From positions 1 through 64,000 of the forward strand of contig NZ_VTUX01000003.1 in assembly GCF_008370495.1 (NCBI RefSeq): 64,000 nt of DNA. Direction: 5' to 3'. Positions 48,325 through 58,247 of this stretch are shown in pieces; position 1 is the stretch's first letter, and each line of letters starts with the position of its first letter. Source of the stretch: Pseudohalioglobus sediminis. Lineage in GTDB: Bacteria; Pseudomonadota; Gammaproteobacteria; Pseudomonadales; Halieaceae. The notes under the pieces were generated by a model. The model made no database searches. It was given only the letters and a program-made list of their open reading frames with translations, and had not been told where the DNA came from. A program made the translations under genes and the position numbers.

Positions 48325-49940
48325 TGCAGCACGCCCCCGCTGACGCTGGCCAGCGGCTGGAAGGCCACCAGTCGGTCGCGCGCCATGACGCTACCGAGGC
48401 CGTGGCCGGGGAAAAACCCACTCTCGGCAAACAGGTGCTGTTCCCCATGCAGCGCCATATAGTTGAGGATAATGGTCTCCACATTGAGGTTAACGTTGTT
48501 GGCAGCTGGTGTAGACGTGGTCTCCACCGATGCATCTGCGCGCATCCAGCCGAGCTGCTGGTGCAGCATCGGATCTCCGGCACTATCGAGCAGTTGCGGT
48601 GCGCCCGCCGGATCATAGACCAGGAAGAACGAGGCTGCGGTAGAAGAGTTGTCACCGCTCCAGACGCCTTTCTCCACGCCGTTTACAAGCTCTATGGTGC
48701 CGTCACTGGAAACCGAACCGTCGCTGAATACGTAGATCATCAGCGGTGTGGCAGTGCGACGCGCGTAATCCAGGCAGGCACCGATACACTGGCCGGCGCG
48801 AAAATCCCGCGCCTCTCCGGTGCGGCGATCACCGGTGTGATAGTCGTAACCACCCATTTCGATGGTGCCGGCTCCGGCTATGCCATCGATGACCAGTTTC
48901 ATCACCGAGGCGGCTTTCTGGAACTCGCGGTCTGCCTCGAATTCAGCGCTGGAAAATATCCCCGCCTGGCCAACGATATTCGCGTCGATACGCGGGTCCA
49001 GCGCATCCGGGCTGGAAAACTTCTCCAGGGTGTCGGCACTGCGCAGGTACTCGCAACTCAGCCGATCCTTGAGACGCTTGTCCTCATCTGTCGGCGAGCG
49101 TAATCCGGTGTTGACCAGTTGCAGTTTGTAATCGGTGATCCGTTTCATCGACTCCATGACCGCGACAATATCTTCCGGATTGTCCAGCAACAGGTTCAGG
49201 TCACCCACATCGACAAGACCACTGGCATCAGATGGTCGATCCACCTTGGTGGGTCGCACTTCAGGATCTATCAGCATCGCCGGCGCCATGGAGTTACCGC
49301 CCGACTCGCTGTTCTCGGAGCCGATAAGCTGCAGGATTTGCCCGCGCAGGCCCGCGCGGTAGATGCCATACATGGGGTTGTGCGGGTTGTTCCCGGTATC
49401 GTTTTCCGAACGACCGGGTATCACTGCCCCGTTTACAAACCCACGCATGCCGGTGGCCTTGTCGACGATGCCACGCAACATGGCGCTCTCAGAGTGGAAC
49501 AGCAGCCCTAGCGTATCGTCAGTGAACTCACCTGAAACGGCGTTGGGATTGTTACCGAAAGGCAGAATATCCGGCGGCAAACCGAGCCGCCCGTAGCCCG
49601 CGGTGCTGAGTGCATCCCGCTGCCCGCCGGGTCCACCTACTATCACGTTGGAGCCCGCTATGTTGGCGCCCCCGGCGAGGTCAAAACAGATAAACGGTAT
49701 TTTGCGCCCCGACACGGCGCCGAGATCGCAGCTAGTGAATGGCGTGCGCGCGGGGTCGAGCAGGTCAGGTGAGATGGCCTGCGCACGCTGCCCCAGCAAC
49801 CCGTACAATGAAGTGCCGAGCAAGGTCGCACCCCCGGCGCGAAATCCCTGCGCCAGCAACTCCCGGCGGCTGATGGGCCGGTGGTGGTCCGGGTGCCGCA
49901 ATGCCTCATCGGGCTTGAAAAATCGGTAGCGCCTGGCCAT
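48321..49940 (-). CDS. Tat-exported DUF1501-like protein
   Basis: 539 residues: twin-arginine signal SRRELL at 24-29 and cleavage region QAQA-IS, then a globular domain with FICFDLAGGANIAGSNVIVGGPGGQRDALSTAGYG, IEMGGYDYHTGDRRTGEARDFRAGQ and DYARRTATPLMIYVFSDG. The layout fits DUF1501, an alkaline-phosphatase-like secreted family. Tat export implies folding or a cofactor in the cytoplasm. In other bacteria DUF1501 genes pair with secreted cytochrome-like genes, as here. Confidence 0.78.
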   Translation of the reverse strand: MARRYRFFKPDEALRHPDHHRPISRRELLAQGFRAGGATLLGTSLYGLLGQRAQAISPDLLDPARTPFTSCDLGAVSGRKIPFICFDLAGGANIAGSNVIVGGPGGQRDALSTAGYGRLGLPPDILPFGNNPNAVSGEFTDDTLGLLFHSESAMLRGIVDKATGMRGFVNGAVIPGRSENDTGNNPHNPMYGIYRAGLRGQILQLIGSENSESGGNSMAPAMLIDPEVRPTKVDRPSDASGLVDVGDLNLLLDNPEDIVAVMESMKRITDYKLQLVNTGLRSPTDEDKRLKDRLSCEYLRSADTLEKFSSPDALDPRIDANIVGQAGIFSSAEFEADREFQKAASVMKLVIDGIAGAGTIEMGGYDYHTGDRRTGEARDFRAGQCIGACLDYARRTATPLMIYVFSDGSVSSDGTIELVNGVEKGVWSGDNSSTAASFFLVYDPAGAPQLLDSAGDPMLHQQLGWMRADASVETTSTPAANNVNLNVETIILNYMALHGEQHLFAESGFFPGHGLGSVMARDRLVAFQPLASVSGGVLQ

Positions 49941-49951
49941 CTGCTGTTCCC

Positions 49952-52597
49952 CTATTTAATCATCGTCAAGGCACTACCATAGACCGCAGTGCAGGCCGCC
50001 TTGACCACATCAGCCGTGCGCGAAGGTGGGCAGGGCTGATCGTTCTCGCAGTAAATCAATCCATCACGTTTGGTGTGCGCGGCCGGGTCCGGGTCTGACA
50101 CCCAGCGGCCATTGATCAACACGTAGGGCTTCAAATCACGGTCGTCGGTGATAAGCAGTTCCACCTCATCAATGATGCGCTGCCGGTCGTCTTCAGCAAG
50201 CAGGCCCCGGTTCGCCGCCCTGTCGACAAGTGGCGCAACAATATCGCCGCGCCAGTTGATTGCCGGGGAAGCCACCGGGGCATCGAAGTCGAAACGCGCA
50301 GGGAACACCTGTCGGCGCAGCCCTGCATCCTGAACCAGCGCGTCGCAGTAGGCCGCTGCCAGCTGGGTGGCCGCCATCTGGTGAGATGACATGAAGGCGT
50401 TGAACTGTGCCACACCGGGCAGCGCGCGGCGCACCGCAGTGAAGGTCTCGGCGACAGTCTTGCCGGTCACCGGGCTGACCGCCCCACTGCCCATGGAAAC
50501 ACCGGTCAGCACCGAAAGGGTGGCGTTGATCTCGTCAAAGGTGCGCATGGCGACATCGGCTTCGTCAGCGCCGGTCAAAGAGGCCGCAAACGCTTCTTCC
50601 AGACCATCGTTGACGAGGCCGCGTTCGCCGCCAACGGCATCAAAGGCGAGGAAAAACGTATCGTAGGCGGCGCCATTTTCCAGTGGCAGGATGGTGCCAA
50701 CGGCAGAAAGTGGTACGCCGCTCTCGCCCAGCCGGCCACTGTTGACGCGCTGGTTGACGTTGACGAAAGCCTGCCCGATGGGTGCTATGCGGCCGTTGAT
50801 ACCAACGCGTATGCCGCGAATATCAAAGTCGAAATCGCCGCCCTCGGGATTCAGGTTGACAAAAAAGGGCTGGTTGAACAGGTAGCTGCTGTCATCAAAC
50901 TGGCTGACCTCGAAAGCGACGTAGCAATAGTTAACCCGCTGCCCGCCGCTACTGCCGTGACAGCTTGCTTCGCCTTCGACCAGTTCGGCAACACTGAACA
51001 GCATATAGTATTTCTGCCCTACCCCGACTTCGTAGTTCTGCACGATCTGCCCGGGTGTCAGGGCCCGATTATGCACCGCCGCCATGCGCAGGGCACCCGC
51101 CCAGGGCTGGGTGCCCGAGGTACTGTTACCCAGCACCACAGTGAAGGATTCGTTCCAGTTATTGAGCAGTCCACCGCCCGTGGGATCACTGTCGCCAGTG
51201 TAGACCCCGTTGACATACAGGCGTCGCCCTGCCAGCGGATCATAGGTTATAACAACATGCTGCAAGGTGGCCTGCGCCAGCTCGGCGTCATCGTCAGTAA
51301 CCAGCGCGGGCTCGCCGCCACTGCTCTGCTCGGTAACAGAACTGCGATTGAACGCCTCGTAATTGTAAAGGCTCTGCCGCAACACCAGGTTACTGCTCTG
51401 GGGGCCGCCCGAGTAAGCGAGAATCCAGGCCTCTTCCTGGCTGACGTTGGCCGGCGCTACCCAGGCTTCTATGGTGTACTCGCCGGTACCGGTGAGTTGG
51501 TTGAAAAGCTTGCGGCTGCCGTTTACCCCGCCCTGTGCCTTGCCATCAACCAGGCGAATACCCCAGCTGGCCATCCAGCTGAAATCACCTGACAGAGTCA
51601 GCGGTATTTCAGGTCGCACACCGCTGGTATCGGCAACCGTGGCGCCACTGCCCTCGCGGAACTCCCACTTGGCCACCAGATCAGACTCGTAGCGACCACC
51701 AGCGGTTGCCACGATGCCATCCTCCTCCAACACCTGGGCCAGGCTTACCAGCAGTTCGGGGTTGACCCCAGTTTGCTCCACGTTATCGGCAAAGCGTTGC
51801 ACCGCGTCACGCATGGCTGCCGCGTCACTGGCACAATCACTCCAGCAGTTGTGTGACTCCGGATCCAGGCGCAACACCACGCGGGACTCGCCAGGCAGGG
51901 TGAGATTGACGCGGCCACGCAGGGCAGCATAGGCCTGGTCATCATCGTCACTGGCAAAATACGGCACCTGGGGCACCGGGGCCGTGCCGGTATGGCAGCC
52001 GGCACAGTGCTGTCGCAGCAGCCCCAGCACTTCCCCGGGCGCGCTAAGCGCCACGCCCAGGGATTCCGCCTCGGCAAAAGTTTCCGGCACCCGGCGCGTA
52101 TCACCGGGGCGCAGGATACGCCGCGGTGAAAGTTGCACCGTGGCCGTGGAAGCCACCGCCTCCGACGCCCAGCGCTCGATGTACCCGGTAATGGTGGTGG
52201 CGCAGGTTTGTTCCTGTCCCGGCGCCAGCCAGCAGTTATGCCCCTGGGCGACCCGGGTCACCACGGCAGACGCCGATGCCTCATTCAGGTTGACCACACT
52301 GCGCGCGGCCTGCCAGGCCTCGTTGACATTATCCTGATTCACAAAGGCCGTCTTGCCCTGCCCACCCGGGGTATGGCACTCGCCGCAGCGATCGTTGCCC
52401 GCGAGTGGGTCATAGAAGTTGAGCTTGAACTGCTGGATTTCCTCGCTCGCCGGAGGTGGCCCGGAATAAACAAAGTCGCTGGAGCCGGGATCCTGGCCGG
52501 GCACCACCTGGCGTTCACTGCCGCCGCCTCCGCTGCCGCCGCTGCAGGCGCCAAGTGTGGCCAGGGTCAGGTACAGCGTCATGTGCAGCAGTTTCAT
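49952..52597 (-). CDS. LamG lipoprotein with two haem-binding motifs
   Basis: 881 residues: lipobox LGAC (C18), cytochrome c motifs CGECH (71-75) and CAGCH (198-202), a LamG/concanavalin-like lectin domain at about 310-510 (ATVADTSGVRPEIPLTLSG; YTIEAWVAPANVSQEEAWILAYSGG), then a helical C-terminal domain. An extracellular or outer-membrane electron-carrying, possibly glycan-binding, protein. ATG 52597 has TAGGAGC upstream; the frame is open further. Confidence 0.88.
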   Translation of the reverse strand: MKLLHMTLYLTLATLGACSGGSGGGGSERQVVPGQDPGSSDFVYSGPPPASEEIQQFKLNFYDPLAGNDRCGECHTPGGQGKTAFVNQDNVNEAWQAARSVVNLNEASASAVVTRVAQGHNCWLAPGQEQTCATTITGYIERWASEAVASTATVQLSPRRILRPGDTRRVPETFAEAESLGVALSAPGEVLGLLRQHCAGCHTGTAPVPQVPYFASDDDDQAYAALRGRVNLTLPGESRVVLRLDPESHNCWSDCASDAAAMRDAVQRFADNVEQTGVNPELLVSLAQVLEEDGIVATAGGRYESDLVAKWEFREGSGATVADTSGVRPEIPLTLSGDFSWMASWGIRLVDGKAQGGVNGSRKLFNQLTGTGEYTIEAWVAPANVSQEEAWILAYSGGPQSSNLVLRQSLYNYEAFNRSSVTEQSSGGEPALVTDDDAELAQATLQHVVITYDPLAGRRLYVNGVYTGDSDPTGGGLLNNWNESFTVVLGNSTSGTQPWAGALRMAAVHNRALTPGQIVQNYEVGVGQKYYMLFSVAELVEGEASCHGSSGGQRVNYCYVAFEVSQFDDSSYLFNQPFFVNLNPEGGDFDFDIRGIRVGINGRIAPIGQAFVNVNQRVNSGRLGESGVPLSAVGTILPLENGAAYDTFFLAFDAVGGERGLVNDGLEEAFAASLTGADEADVAMRTFDEINATLSVLTGVSMGSGAVSPVTGKTVAETFTAVRRALPGVAQFNAFMSSHQMAATQLAAAYCDALVQDAGLRRQVFPARFDFDAPVASPAINWRGDIVAPLVDRAANRGLLAEDDRQRIIDEVELLITDDRDLKPYVLINGRWVSDPDPAAHTKRDGLIYCENDQPCPPSRTADVVKAACTAVYGSALTMIK

Positions 52598-52607
52598 GGC
52601 AAGGCTC

Positions 52608-53879
52608 CTACAGGTGCGCGGCGCAATAGGCCGCCACCTGTGCAAACACCTGTTTCACATTGCCACCGCTATGGAAGTCCGAAACTACACTGCTGACAGT
52701 GCCGGAATCGGCTGGCTGTGGATCACGGGCACAGATCGTGCGAAAGACTTTTTTCACCTGGCAGTGGGCGAATGCCTCGGTATGCGCCAGTTCCCGGCCC
52801 AGCGATGCTGCGCCATCACCTTCGGCATAGGCCGGATTACGTGCCAGGTCCACCGTTCCGCTGTTGTCTGCTGGCAGGCGCCAGCCGATGCGCCCGGTGT
52901 TGTCGCCGAGGCGCCAGTAGTTGGTCCAATGGTCGTTGGGGGTGACGTAACCGGTGGGAAAGCTGGCCGCATTTATCAGGTACTTTCCCTGTACCACACC
53001 GGACGCGTAGTCAATCTGGCCGCGGTCCTTGCGCTGTTCAAGTTCCAGGCCCGGCAGCTCATCTTCACCGGGGTAAGGAAAGTCATAGTAGGCAAAGGCC
53101 TGTGCCAGCGGGTCCATACCCGCGTGGCAGTCAACGCAGGAATTCAGGAACAGGCGGCTGTCACCGCCGGGACTCCGCGATATATCCTGGCGAATGCGAT
53201 CCGTAGGACGTGTCCCGTCCTTGAGTTGTTCAAGATCCATGCACCAGTGATTGAGCAGGGTGAAACGCAACATCGCCCGGTTGGTGCCATCGACGAAGAA
53301 GGCCCGCGCCGAGGCCCGGCTGGTAAGCACACCGGCTACGGCTTCTGCCGGCAGGCCGGTAACGGTGCTCTGCGCACGGCGCAGCAATACGTTGGCATCA
53401 CCGAGATTGCTGCCGGCGTTTTCCAGCGCCACGTAGTGGTCATTGTTGCTGTTACTGTATGCGGGCAGGCCCGCACCCTGCCCCACGTACATCAGGTCGG
53501 CGCTGAGGATGTCGCGGAAGTCCAGTTCATCGCGCACGAAGCCAATCACCGTTGCCGAGTAATCATTCAGCGGCGCAAAGGCGTCCTGCGCTTCATTGGT
53601 CCATGGTGTGGACCAGTTCTTGACCACTGTTGTGTAAAAGTGTCCGTTCGCCGCAACGGCCGGTGCACCGTCCATCGCAAAACGCGCTGCCATGACGGGA
53701 TCACCGCTACGGATCGCCTCGGCCATGGCGTCGAGCATGGCGTCGCTGGGAGGCACGCCCGTCAGACGGTCATGCATACGCCGTGCCTGGTGCAACTCAT
53801 CCGTCACACCGGGAAGTGCCGTGGTCATCAGCAGGGTAAGCGCCAGAAACTGCAAAAATTGTCGATTAATGTTAGCCAT
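52608..53879 (-). CDS. Exported mono-haem-motif protein (DUF1588/DUF1585-like)
   Basis: 423 residues: N-terminal signal sequence (QFLALTLLMTTALPGVT), one cytochrome c motif CVDCH (248-252) followed by AGMDPLAQAFAYYDF, a pattern like the DUF1588/DUF1585 cytochrome-type proteins, and a Cys-containing C-terminus (AHCQVKKVFRTICARDPQPADS). First gene of the 12-gene operon; AAAGG precedes the ATG. Confidence 0.85.
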   Translation of the reverse strand: MANINRQFLQFLALTLLMTTALPGVTDELHQARRMHDRLTGVPPSDAMLDAMAEAIRSGDPVMAARFAMDGAPAVAANGHFYTTVVKNWSTPWTNEAQDAFAPLNDYSATVIGFVRDELDFRDILSADLMYVGQGAGLPAYSNSNNDHYVALENAGSNLGDANVLLRRAQSTVTGLPAEAVAGVLTSRASARAFFVDGTNRAMLRFTLLNHWCMDLEQLKDGTRPTDRIRQDISRSPGGDSRLFLNSCVDCHAGMDPLAQAFAYYDFPYPGEDELPGLELEQRKDRGQIDYASGVVQGKYLINAASFPTGYVTPNDHWTNYWRLGDNTGRIGWRLPADNSGTVDLARNPAYAEGDGAASLGRELAHTEAFAHCQVKKVFRTICARDPQPADSGTVSSVVSDFHSGGNVKQVFAQVAAYCAAHL

Positions 53880-54114
53880 CTATAGCCTTTCGGCTTGTAC
53901 CGCTTTGTCCCAACTTTGCAGACCGCCTGCGCGCAAACAAGTAAAAACCGCAGAAAAGATGAGAATTCCAAAACCTCCAGATTTCGCCGGTTTTCACTTG
54001 CCGCGCTTCCACGCGTTTTGCAAAGCTGGCGCAGCATATGAGACGCCGGAGTAGTCGACTATCTATCCCATCACGCTGTATTACCCGCTGCACCGCTGCG
54101 CCCGCCACCTGCTG
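53880..54114. promoter_or_regulatory. Divergent intergenic region of the two envelope-machine operons
   Basis: 235 bp without a gene. It must hold promoters for the minus operon (start 53879) and the plus operon (start about 54115). I could not assign convincing -35/-10 pairs. A GCCGAAAGGC hairpin lies directly before the ATG at 53879, containing its AAAGG ribosome-binding site. Confidence 0.55.
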
Positions 54115-56877
54115 GTGACGGGAATGGCACTGTGTTGCCTGGTTGCCTGCGGTGGTGGTGGCGGTGGCGGTGGTGGCGTCACCCTGGCATCCGGCGACCA
54201 GGACGAGGATCCGGTCGTCCTGGAAATCCCCATTGCCTTTGTTCGCCGACCCATTCCCGATGAGCCACCGGACCTGCGCGACCCGCTGGCCTTCAACCCG
54301 GGTGCGGAACTGATTCTTCGCGAGCGCGCGTCACCGACCGCAGAAAACATCGACATGACCCGCCAGATCAGGTCCATCGTGGCAGAGGAACTCGACACCA
54401 AGGCTGCGGAACTGGCCGTCGACATCAAGGGACTGGAAAGCGCCTTTGACGGCAAGACCATCGTTTTCGCCGCCAGGGTCGTTCCCGAACCTGTCGCTGC
54501 CAATCTCGACGCCAGCACATGGAACCTGTGGCAGCTGGACGTGGAAACACAGCAGGTCAGCTATGTCATGCCATCGCGCATTCAGCGCAACGAGGGTATG
54601 GAGAGCGGCGGTGCGCAGGATATTGCTCCCCACTTCCTGCCGGATGACCGCATTGTGTTCAGTTCCACGCGCCAGATCGCCAGCCAGGCGAGACAGCTGA
54701 ATGAAGGACGCGCGCAAATATTTTCGGCCCTGGACGAGGACAGGCGCAGCCCCGCCGCGGTGCTGCATATCTACGATCCACGATCTCGCGGCGAAGAGCT
54801 GCAGCAAATCTCCTTCAATCTCAGTCACGATCTTGATCCAACCGTGCTGGCCGACGGGGATATATTGTTCAGCCGCTGGAATAACACCATAAGTGACCAT
54901 ATCAGCCTGTTTCGCATCGCGCCCTCAGGTGCGCGACTGGCACCGGTATATGGCTTCCACAGCCAGAACGCCGGTACAGAGGGTGCTCGCATCGTGTTTA
55001 CGCAGGCACGCGAGCTCGATGACGGTCGCCTGGCCAGCGTAGTTCGCGATGTCGCCGCGGAAAGCCTGGGTGGTGAAATCGTGCTGATCGACAGTGCCAA
55101 CTTCGCCGACAACGACCAGCCGCTGTGGCAGAACCGCGGGGCCGCCGAAGGCGCCCAGGAGTCCCTGACCGAGACGGCGGTACGCAGCGACCAGCAGTTG
55201 TCCCCAGGCGGGCAGTACGGCAGTGTTTACCCGCTCCGTGACGGTACCGGGCGACTACTGGTTACCTGGAGTGAATGCCGCGTGGTAGACGAAGCCGTGA
55301 TCCTGGCGCCGGGTGACACTCCCGCAGCAGGCGACCTCGCCCCCTGCAGCCTGCAAACAGGGAACACACGTCTCGCACCGCCGCTGTATGGCGCCTGGGT
55401 TTACGACCCGGCGGCGGACACGCAAAAACCCGTGGTGCTGGCGCGTGAGGGTTTCTGGATCAGCGAGGTAATCACAGCCGAAAATCGCGACTTCCCCGAT
55501 GTCCGGGGGCTGGAGGCAAACTACAGCGCAGATCTGGCCCTGCAGGGCCTCGGACAACTGCTCATCGGCAGTGTCTACGACATCGATGGTACCGACACCT
55601 CGCCGCAGGGCATCGCCAATCACGCGCGCCCGGGCACCGATGCCTTCAGGCAGCGTCCGGCTCGCTTCCTGCGCCTGGTGACCCCTGTGCCGCTGCCCGA
55701 CCCTGATGTCTATGCCATACCCAACTACGCAGTTGGCGTCTCCGGCGGCTTCGGCTTCCGCGAGATACTGGGTTATGTGCCGGTAGAGCCCGATGGCTCA
55801 GTTACCGTGATACTGCCCGCGGACCGCCCTTTCAGTTTCGACATACTGGATCAGCGCGGTCGACGTATCGGCGCGCGTCACAATTTCTGGCTGCAACTTG
55901 CACCCGGCGAGACCAGGCAGTGCGCGGGCTGCCACGATCACGGCAGCGGGCTTCCCCATGGGCTACCCGACTCACAAGCTCCTTCTGCGAACCCCGGCGC
56001 CCGTGCAGTCAGCGGCGGCAGCATCGGCTTCCCGGCCACGAATACTGACCTGCTGTTCGCCCCAGAGGCCGGCGCCACCATGGCTGAAACCTGGGATTTT
56101 CACATGCCGTCTGCAAACCCCGCTGCCGCGGCTCGCGAACTGAATACAGCCCCGGCATATACCGACCGCTGGAGCGCGTCGCGGTTCAGCCCGGAAGCGA
56201 CCATTGCGGATCGCTTCTATGATGCAGCGTGGACAGACATTCCTCCCGAACGATCAATTCTCGCACGCGGCTTCGACGCGACGCAGGCACCACGTAGCGT
56301 CATCAATTACCCCGATCATATCCAGCCGATCTGGGAGCGCACCCGGACGCCCGTGGCCGACGCCGCAGGGGTGCTGCATGAGCGTTGTGTCAGCTGCCAT
56401 GCCAGTACCGTGGACATGCCCCTGCCCGCAGGACAACTGGACCTGACAGCAGCACCTTCCGATATCGAGCCGAATCACCCTGTCTCTTACCGGGAGTTGC
56501 TCAGCAACGACAACGAGCAATGGCTGGATGGCGGTGGCGCGGTAGCCGATCGCCTGCGCACCTGCACCAGTATCGATGCAGACGGCAATAGCGTGGTCAC
56601 TACGCAGTCGGTGAGCGTCGCCGCGACCATGCGAGCCGGATCAGCCAATGCCAGCACTGGCTTCTTCAACTGCTTCGAGGGCGGTTCCTGCGGCCGTGCC
56701 GACGCGCCGCCGCTGCCGGACAACTGCGTGGAAGATGGCGAGCCGGTGCCGGCAACCCGCAACACGGTGAATCACTCCGGTTTACTCAGCGAGGCGGAAC
56801 TCAACCTGATCTCGGAGTGGCTGGATATCGGCGCGCAGTTTTTCAATAACCCCTTCGACAGCCGACTGCAGGACTGA
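54115..56877 (+). CDS. HzsA-related lipoprotein with two haem motifs
   Basis: 920 residues: lipobox LVAC (C12) followed by nine Gly, an N-terminal PD40/beta-propeller (LDASTWNLWQLDVE; PHFLPDDRIVFSSTRQ), a middle domain like hydrazine-synthase alpha (YVPVEPDGSVTVILPADRPFSFDILDQRGRRIGARHNFWLQLAPGETRQCAGCH) with CAGCH at 603-607, and a second CVSCH at 758-762. Hydrazine synthesis is not implied; many non-anammox bacteria carry such proteins. The GTG start gives a signal peptide without basic residues, so a non-standard upstream start is possible. Confidence 0.85.
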   Translation: MTGMALCCLVACGGGGGGGGGVTLASGDQDEDPVVLEIPIAFVRRPIPDEPPDLRDPLAFNPGAELILRERASPTAENIDMTRQIRSIVAEELDTKAAELAVDIKGLESAFDGKTIVFAARVVPEPVAANLDASTWNLWQLDVETQQVSYVMPSRIQRNEGMESGGAQDIAPHFLPDDRIVFSSTRQIASQARQLNEGRAQIFSALDEDRRSPAAVLHIYDPRSRGEELQQISFNLSHDLDPTVLADGDILFSRWNNTISDHISLFRIAPSGARLAPVYGFHSQNAGTEGARIVFTQARELDDGRLASVVRDVAAESLGGEIVLIDSANFADNDQPLWQNRGAAEGAQESLTETAVRSDQQLSPGGQYGSVYPLRDGTGRLLVTWSECRVVDEAVILAPGDTPAAGDLAPCSLQTGNTRLAPPLYGAWVYDPAADTQKPVVLAREGFWISEVITAENRDFPDVRGLEANYSADLALQGLGQLLIGSVYDIDGTDTSPQGIANHARPGTDAFRQRPARFLRLVTPVPLPDPDVYAIPNYAVGVSGGFGFREILGYVPVEPDGSVTVILPADRPFSFDILDQRGRRIGARHNFWLQLAPGETRQCAGCHDHGSGLPHGLPDSQAPSANPGARAVSGGSIGFPATNTDLLFAPEAGATMAETWDFHMPSANPAAAARELNTAPAYTDRWSASRFSPEATIADRFYDAAWTDIPPERSILARGFDATQAPRSVINYPDHIQPIWERTRTPVADAAGVLHERCVSCHASTVDMPLPAGQLDLTAAPSDIEPNHPVSYRELLSNDNEQWLDGGGAVADRLRTCTSIDADGNSVVTTQSVSVAATMRAGSANASTGFFNCFEGGSCGRADAPPLPDNCVEDGEPVPATRNTVNHSGLLSEAELNLISEWLDIGAQFFNNPFDSRLQD

Positions 56878-56880
56878 ACC

Positions 56881-57627
56881 ATGGGCCCCGCACTGTCATT
56901 TCTGCTGATACTGGGCGCAATGAGCGCCGCACTGCCCGCCTGGGCCGGGGGCGAGGAAGCGGCGAACAGTCGCGTCGTCGAGGCCTACATCGAGATGCGC
57001 ACACACCCGGGGCGTAATTACCCGGTTTTCTACGTCGCGGAACGGGGCGAAACCATCGAGCTGCTCAAGCGGCGTACCGACTGGATCAAGGTACGTAACC
57101 ATCGCGATATCGAGGGCTGGGTGCACGTGAACGACATCGGCCGCACCGTGGACGCCAGTGGCAGCCCGCTCGGCTTGCACAGCCCCGACCGGGAATCGTT
57201 CGCCAACCGGGGCTGGGAATTCGGCTTTATGCTGGGATCACTCGACAAGACCGATGCCATCAGCGCCTACGCTGGCTACCAGTTCACGCCGAACCTGGCG
57301 CTGGAGGCGGACTATACCGAAAACTATGGGGATTTTTCCGACGGCAGGATGCTCAGCGCGAGCGTCGTCCACCAGATGTTCCCGCAATCGCGCTACTCAC
57401 CGTTTTTCACCCTGGGCGGTGGCGCCAGGCAGACCAATCCGCGATCAACCCTGGTCGATACCGATGACCGCACGGACGGCGTCGCCAGTGTCGGTGCCGG
57501 GCTACGCATCTATCTGACAGGCCGGCTGCTGCTGCGCCTGCAATACAAACACTACGTGGTCATGACCGACCGTGATGACGACGAGGAGGCAGGAGAATGG
57601 AAAATCGGCATAAGCGCTTTTTACTAG
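56881..57627 (+). CDS. SH3-domain plus outer-membrane beta-barrel protein
   Basis: 248 residues: signal peptide ending PAWA, a bacterial SH3 domain at about 30-90 ([50 protein letters not shown]), and an eight-strand-size barrel with terminal aromatic residue. SH3 could bind peptidoglycan, coupling wall and outer membrane. It begins three bases after the HzsA-related gene and overlaps the next gene by 31 nt. Confidence 0.88.
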   Translation: MGPALSFLLILGAMSAALPAWAGGEEAANSRVVEAYIEMRTHPGRNYPVFYVAERGETIELLKRRTDWIKVRNHRDIEGWVHVNDIGRTVDASGSPLGLHSPDRESFANRGWEFGFMLGSLDKTDAISAYAGYQFTPNLALEADYTENYGDFSDGRMLSASVVHQMFPQSRYSPFFTLGGGARQTNPRSTLVDTDDRTDGVASVGAGLRIYLTGRLLLRLQYKHYVVMTDRDDDEEAGEWKIGISAFY

Positions 57628-58229
57628 GCATCGCAGCCGCGCTGCTGGCAGCAGGTGCCACGGCACAGGACGTGGTGCAGGTGATCGAGCCCGAAGTTGA
57701 ACGCAGGGAAATCATCACCCCTGACATCGATACGGAAAATTTCGAACTGGGATTTTTTGTCGGCATGATCAGTATCGACGATTTCGCCAGCGAGCCGGTT
57801 TACGGTGTGCGCGGCGCATGGCACCTGTCCGAGAACTGGTTTTTTGAAGCCAATCTCGGTGCGGCTGAAGTCGACCTCACCAGCTACGAGAAGATCAGCG
57901 GCGGTGCGCCCTTATTCAAGGACAGCGAACGCGACTACAACTTCTATAACCTCAACGTGGGCTGGAACCTGTTACCGGGAGAAATCTATTTCTCCGAGAA
58001 TCGCGCGTTCAAATCGGACCTGTATCTGTTGGGCGGCGTAGGCGCAACGGATTTTCTCGGCGATACCTGGTTCACGGCAACGTTCGGCATCGGCTACCGC
58101 CTGCTGGTTAACGACTGGATCGCATGGCGCCTGGATGTGCGTGATCACATCTTCGACAGGGACAGCTTCGGTGAAGACGAGACCACCCACAACGTCGAGT
58201 GGTCAACAGGCGTCACCTTTTTCTTCTGA
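57597..58229 (+). CDS. Outer-membrane beta-barrel protein (OMP_myx_plus type)
   Basis: 210 residues: signal peptide to ATAQ, a conserved acidic leader ([37 protein letters not shown]) and a barrel ending VTFFF. The leader and barrel fit a small family described from myxobacteria and some gammaproteobacteria. GAGGAGG precedes ATG 57597 by seven bases inside the upstream gene. Confidence 0.86.
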   Translation: MENRHKRFLLGIAAALLAAGATAQDVVQVIEPEVERREIITPDIDTENFELGFFVGMISIDDFASEPVYGVRGAWHLSENWFFEANLGAAEVDLTSYEKISGGAPLFKDSERDYNFYNLNVGWNLLPGEIYFSENRAFKSDLYLLGGVGATDFLGDTWFTATFGIGYRLLVNDWIAWRLDVRDHIFDRDSFGEDETTHNVEWSTGVTFFF

Positions 58230-58247
58230 GTACGGGGAGCGACGAAC

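Noticed and set aside
53877-53960. GGGACAAAGC and GCCGAAAGGC strings before the 53879 start, resembling parts of a c-di-GMP-I riboswitch.
   Set aside because: Order and spacing of the elements do not match the GEMM consensus and the second pairing domain is missing.
54115-56877. Hydrazine synthase activity for the HzsA-related protein.
   Set aside because: Only one HzsA-like subunit is present, no other anammox gene is seen, and the domain occurs widely in non-anammox bacteria.
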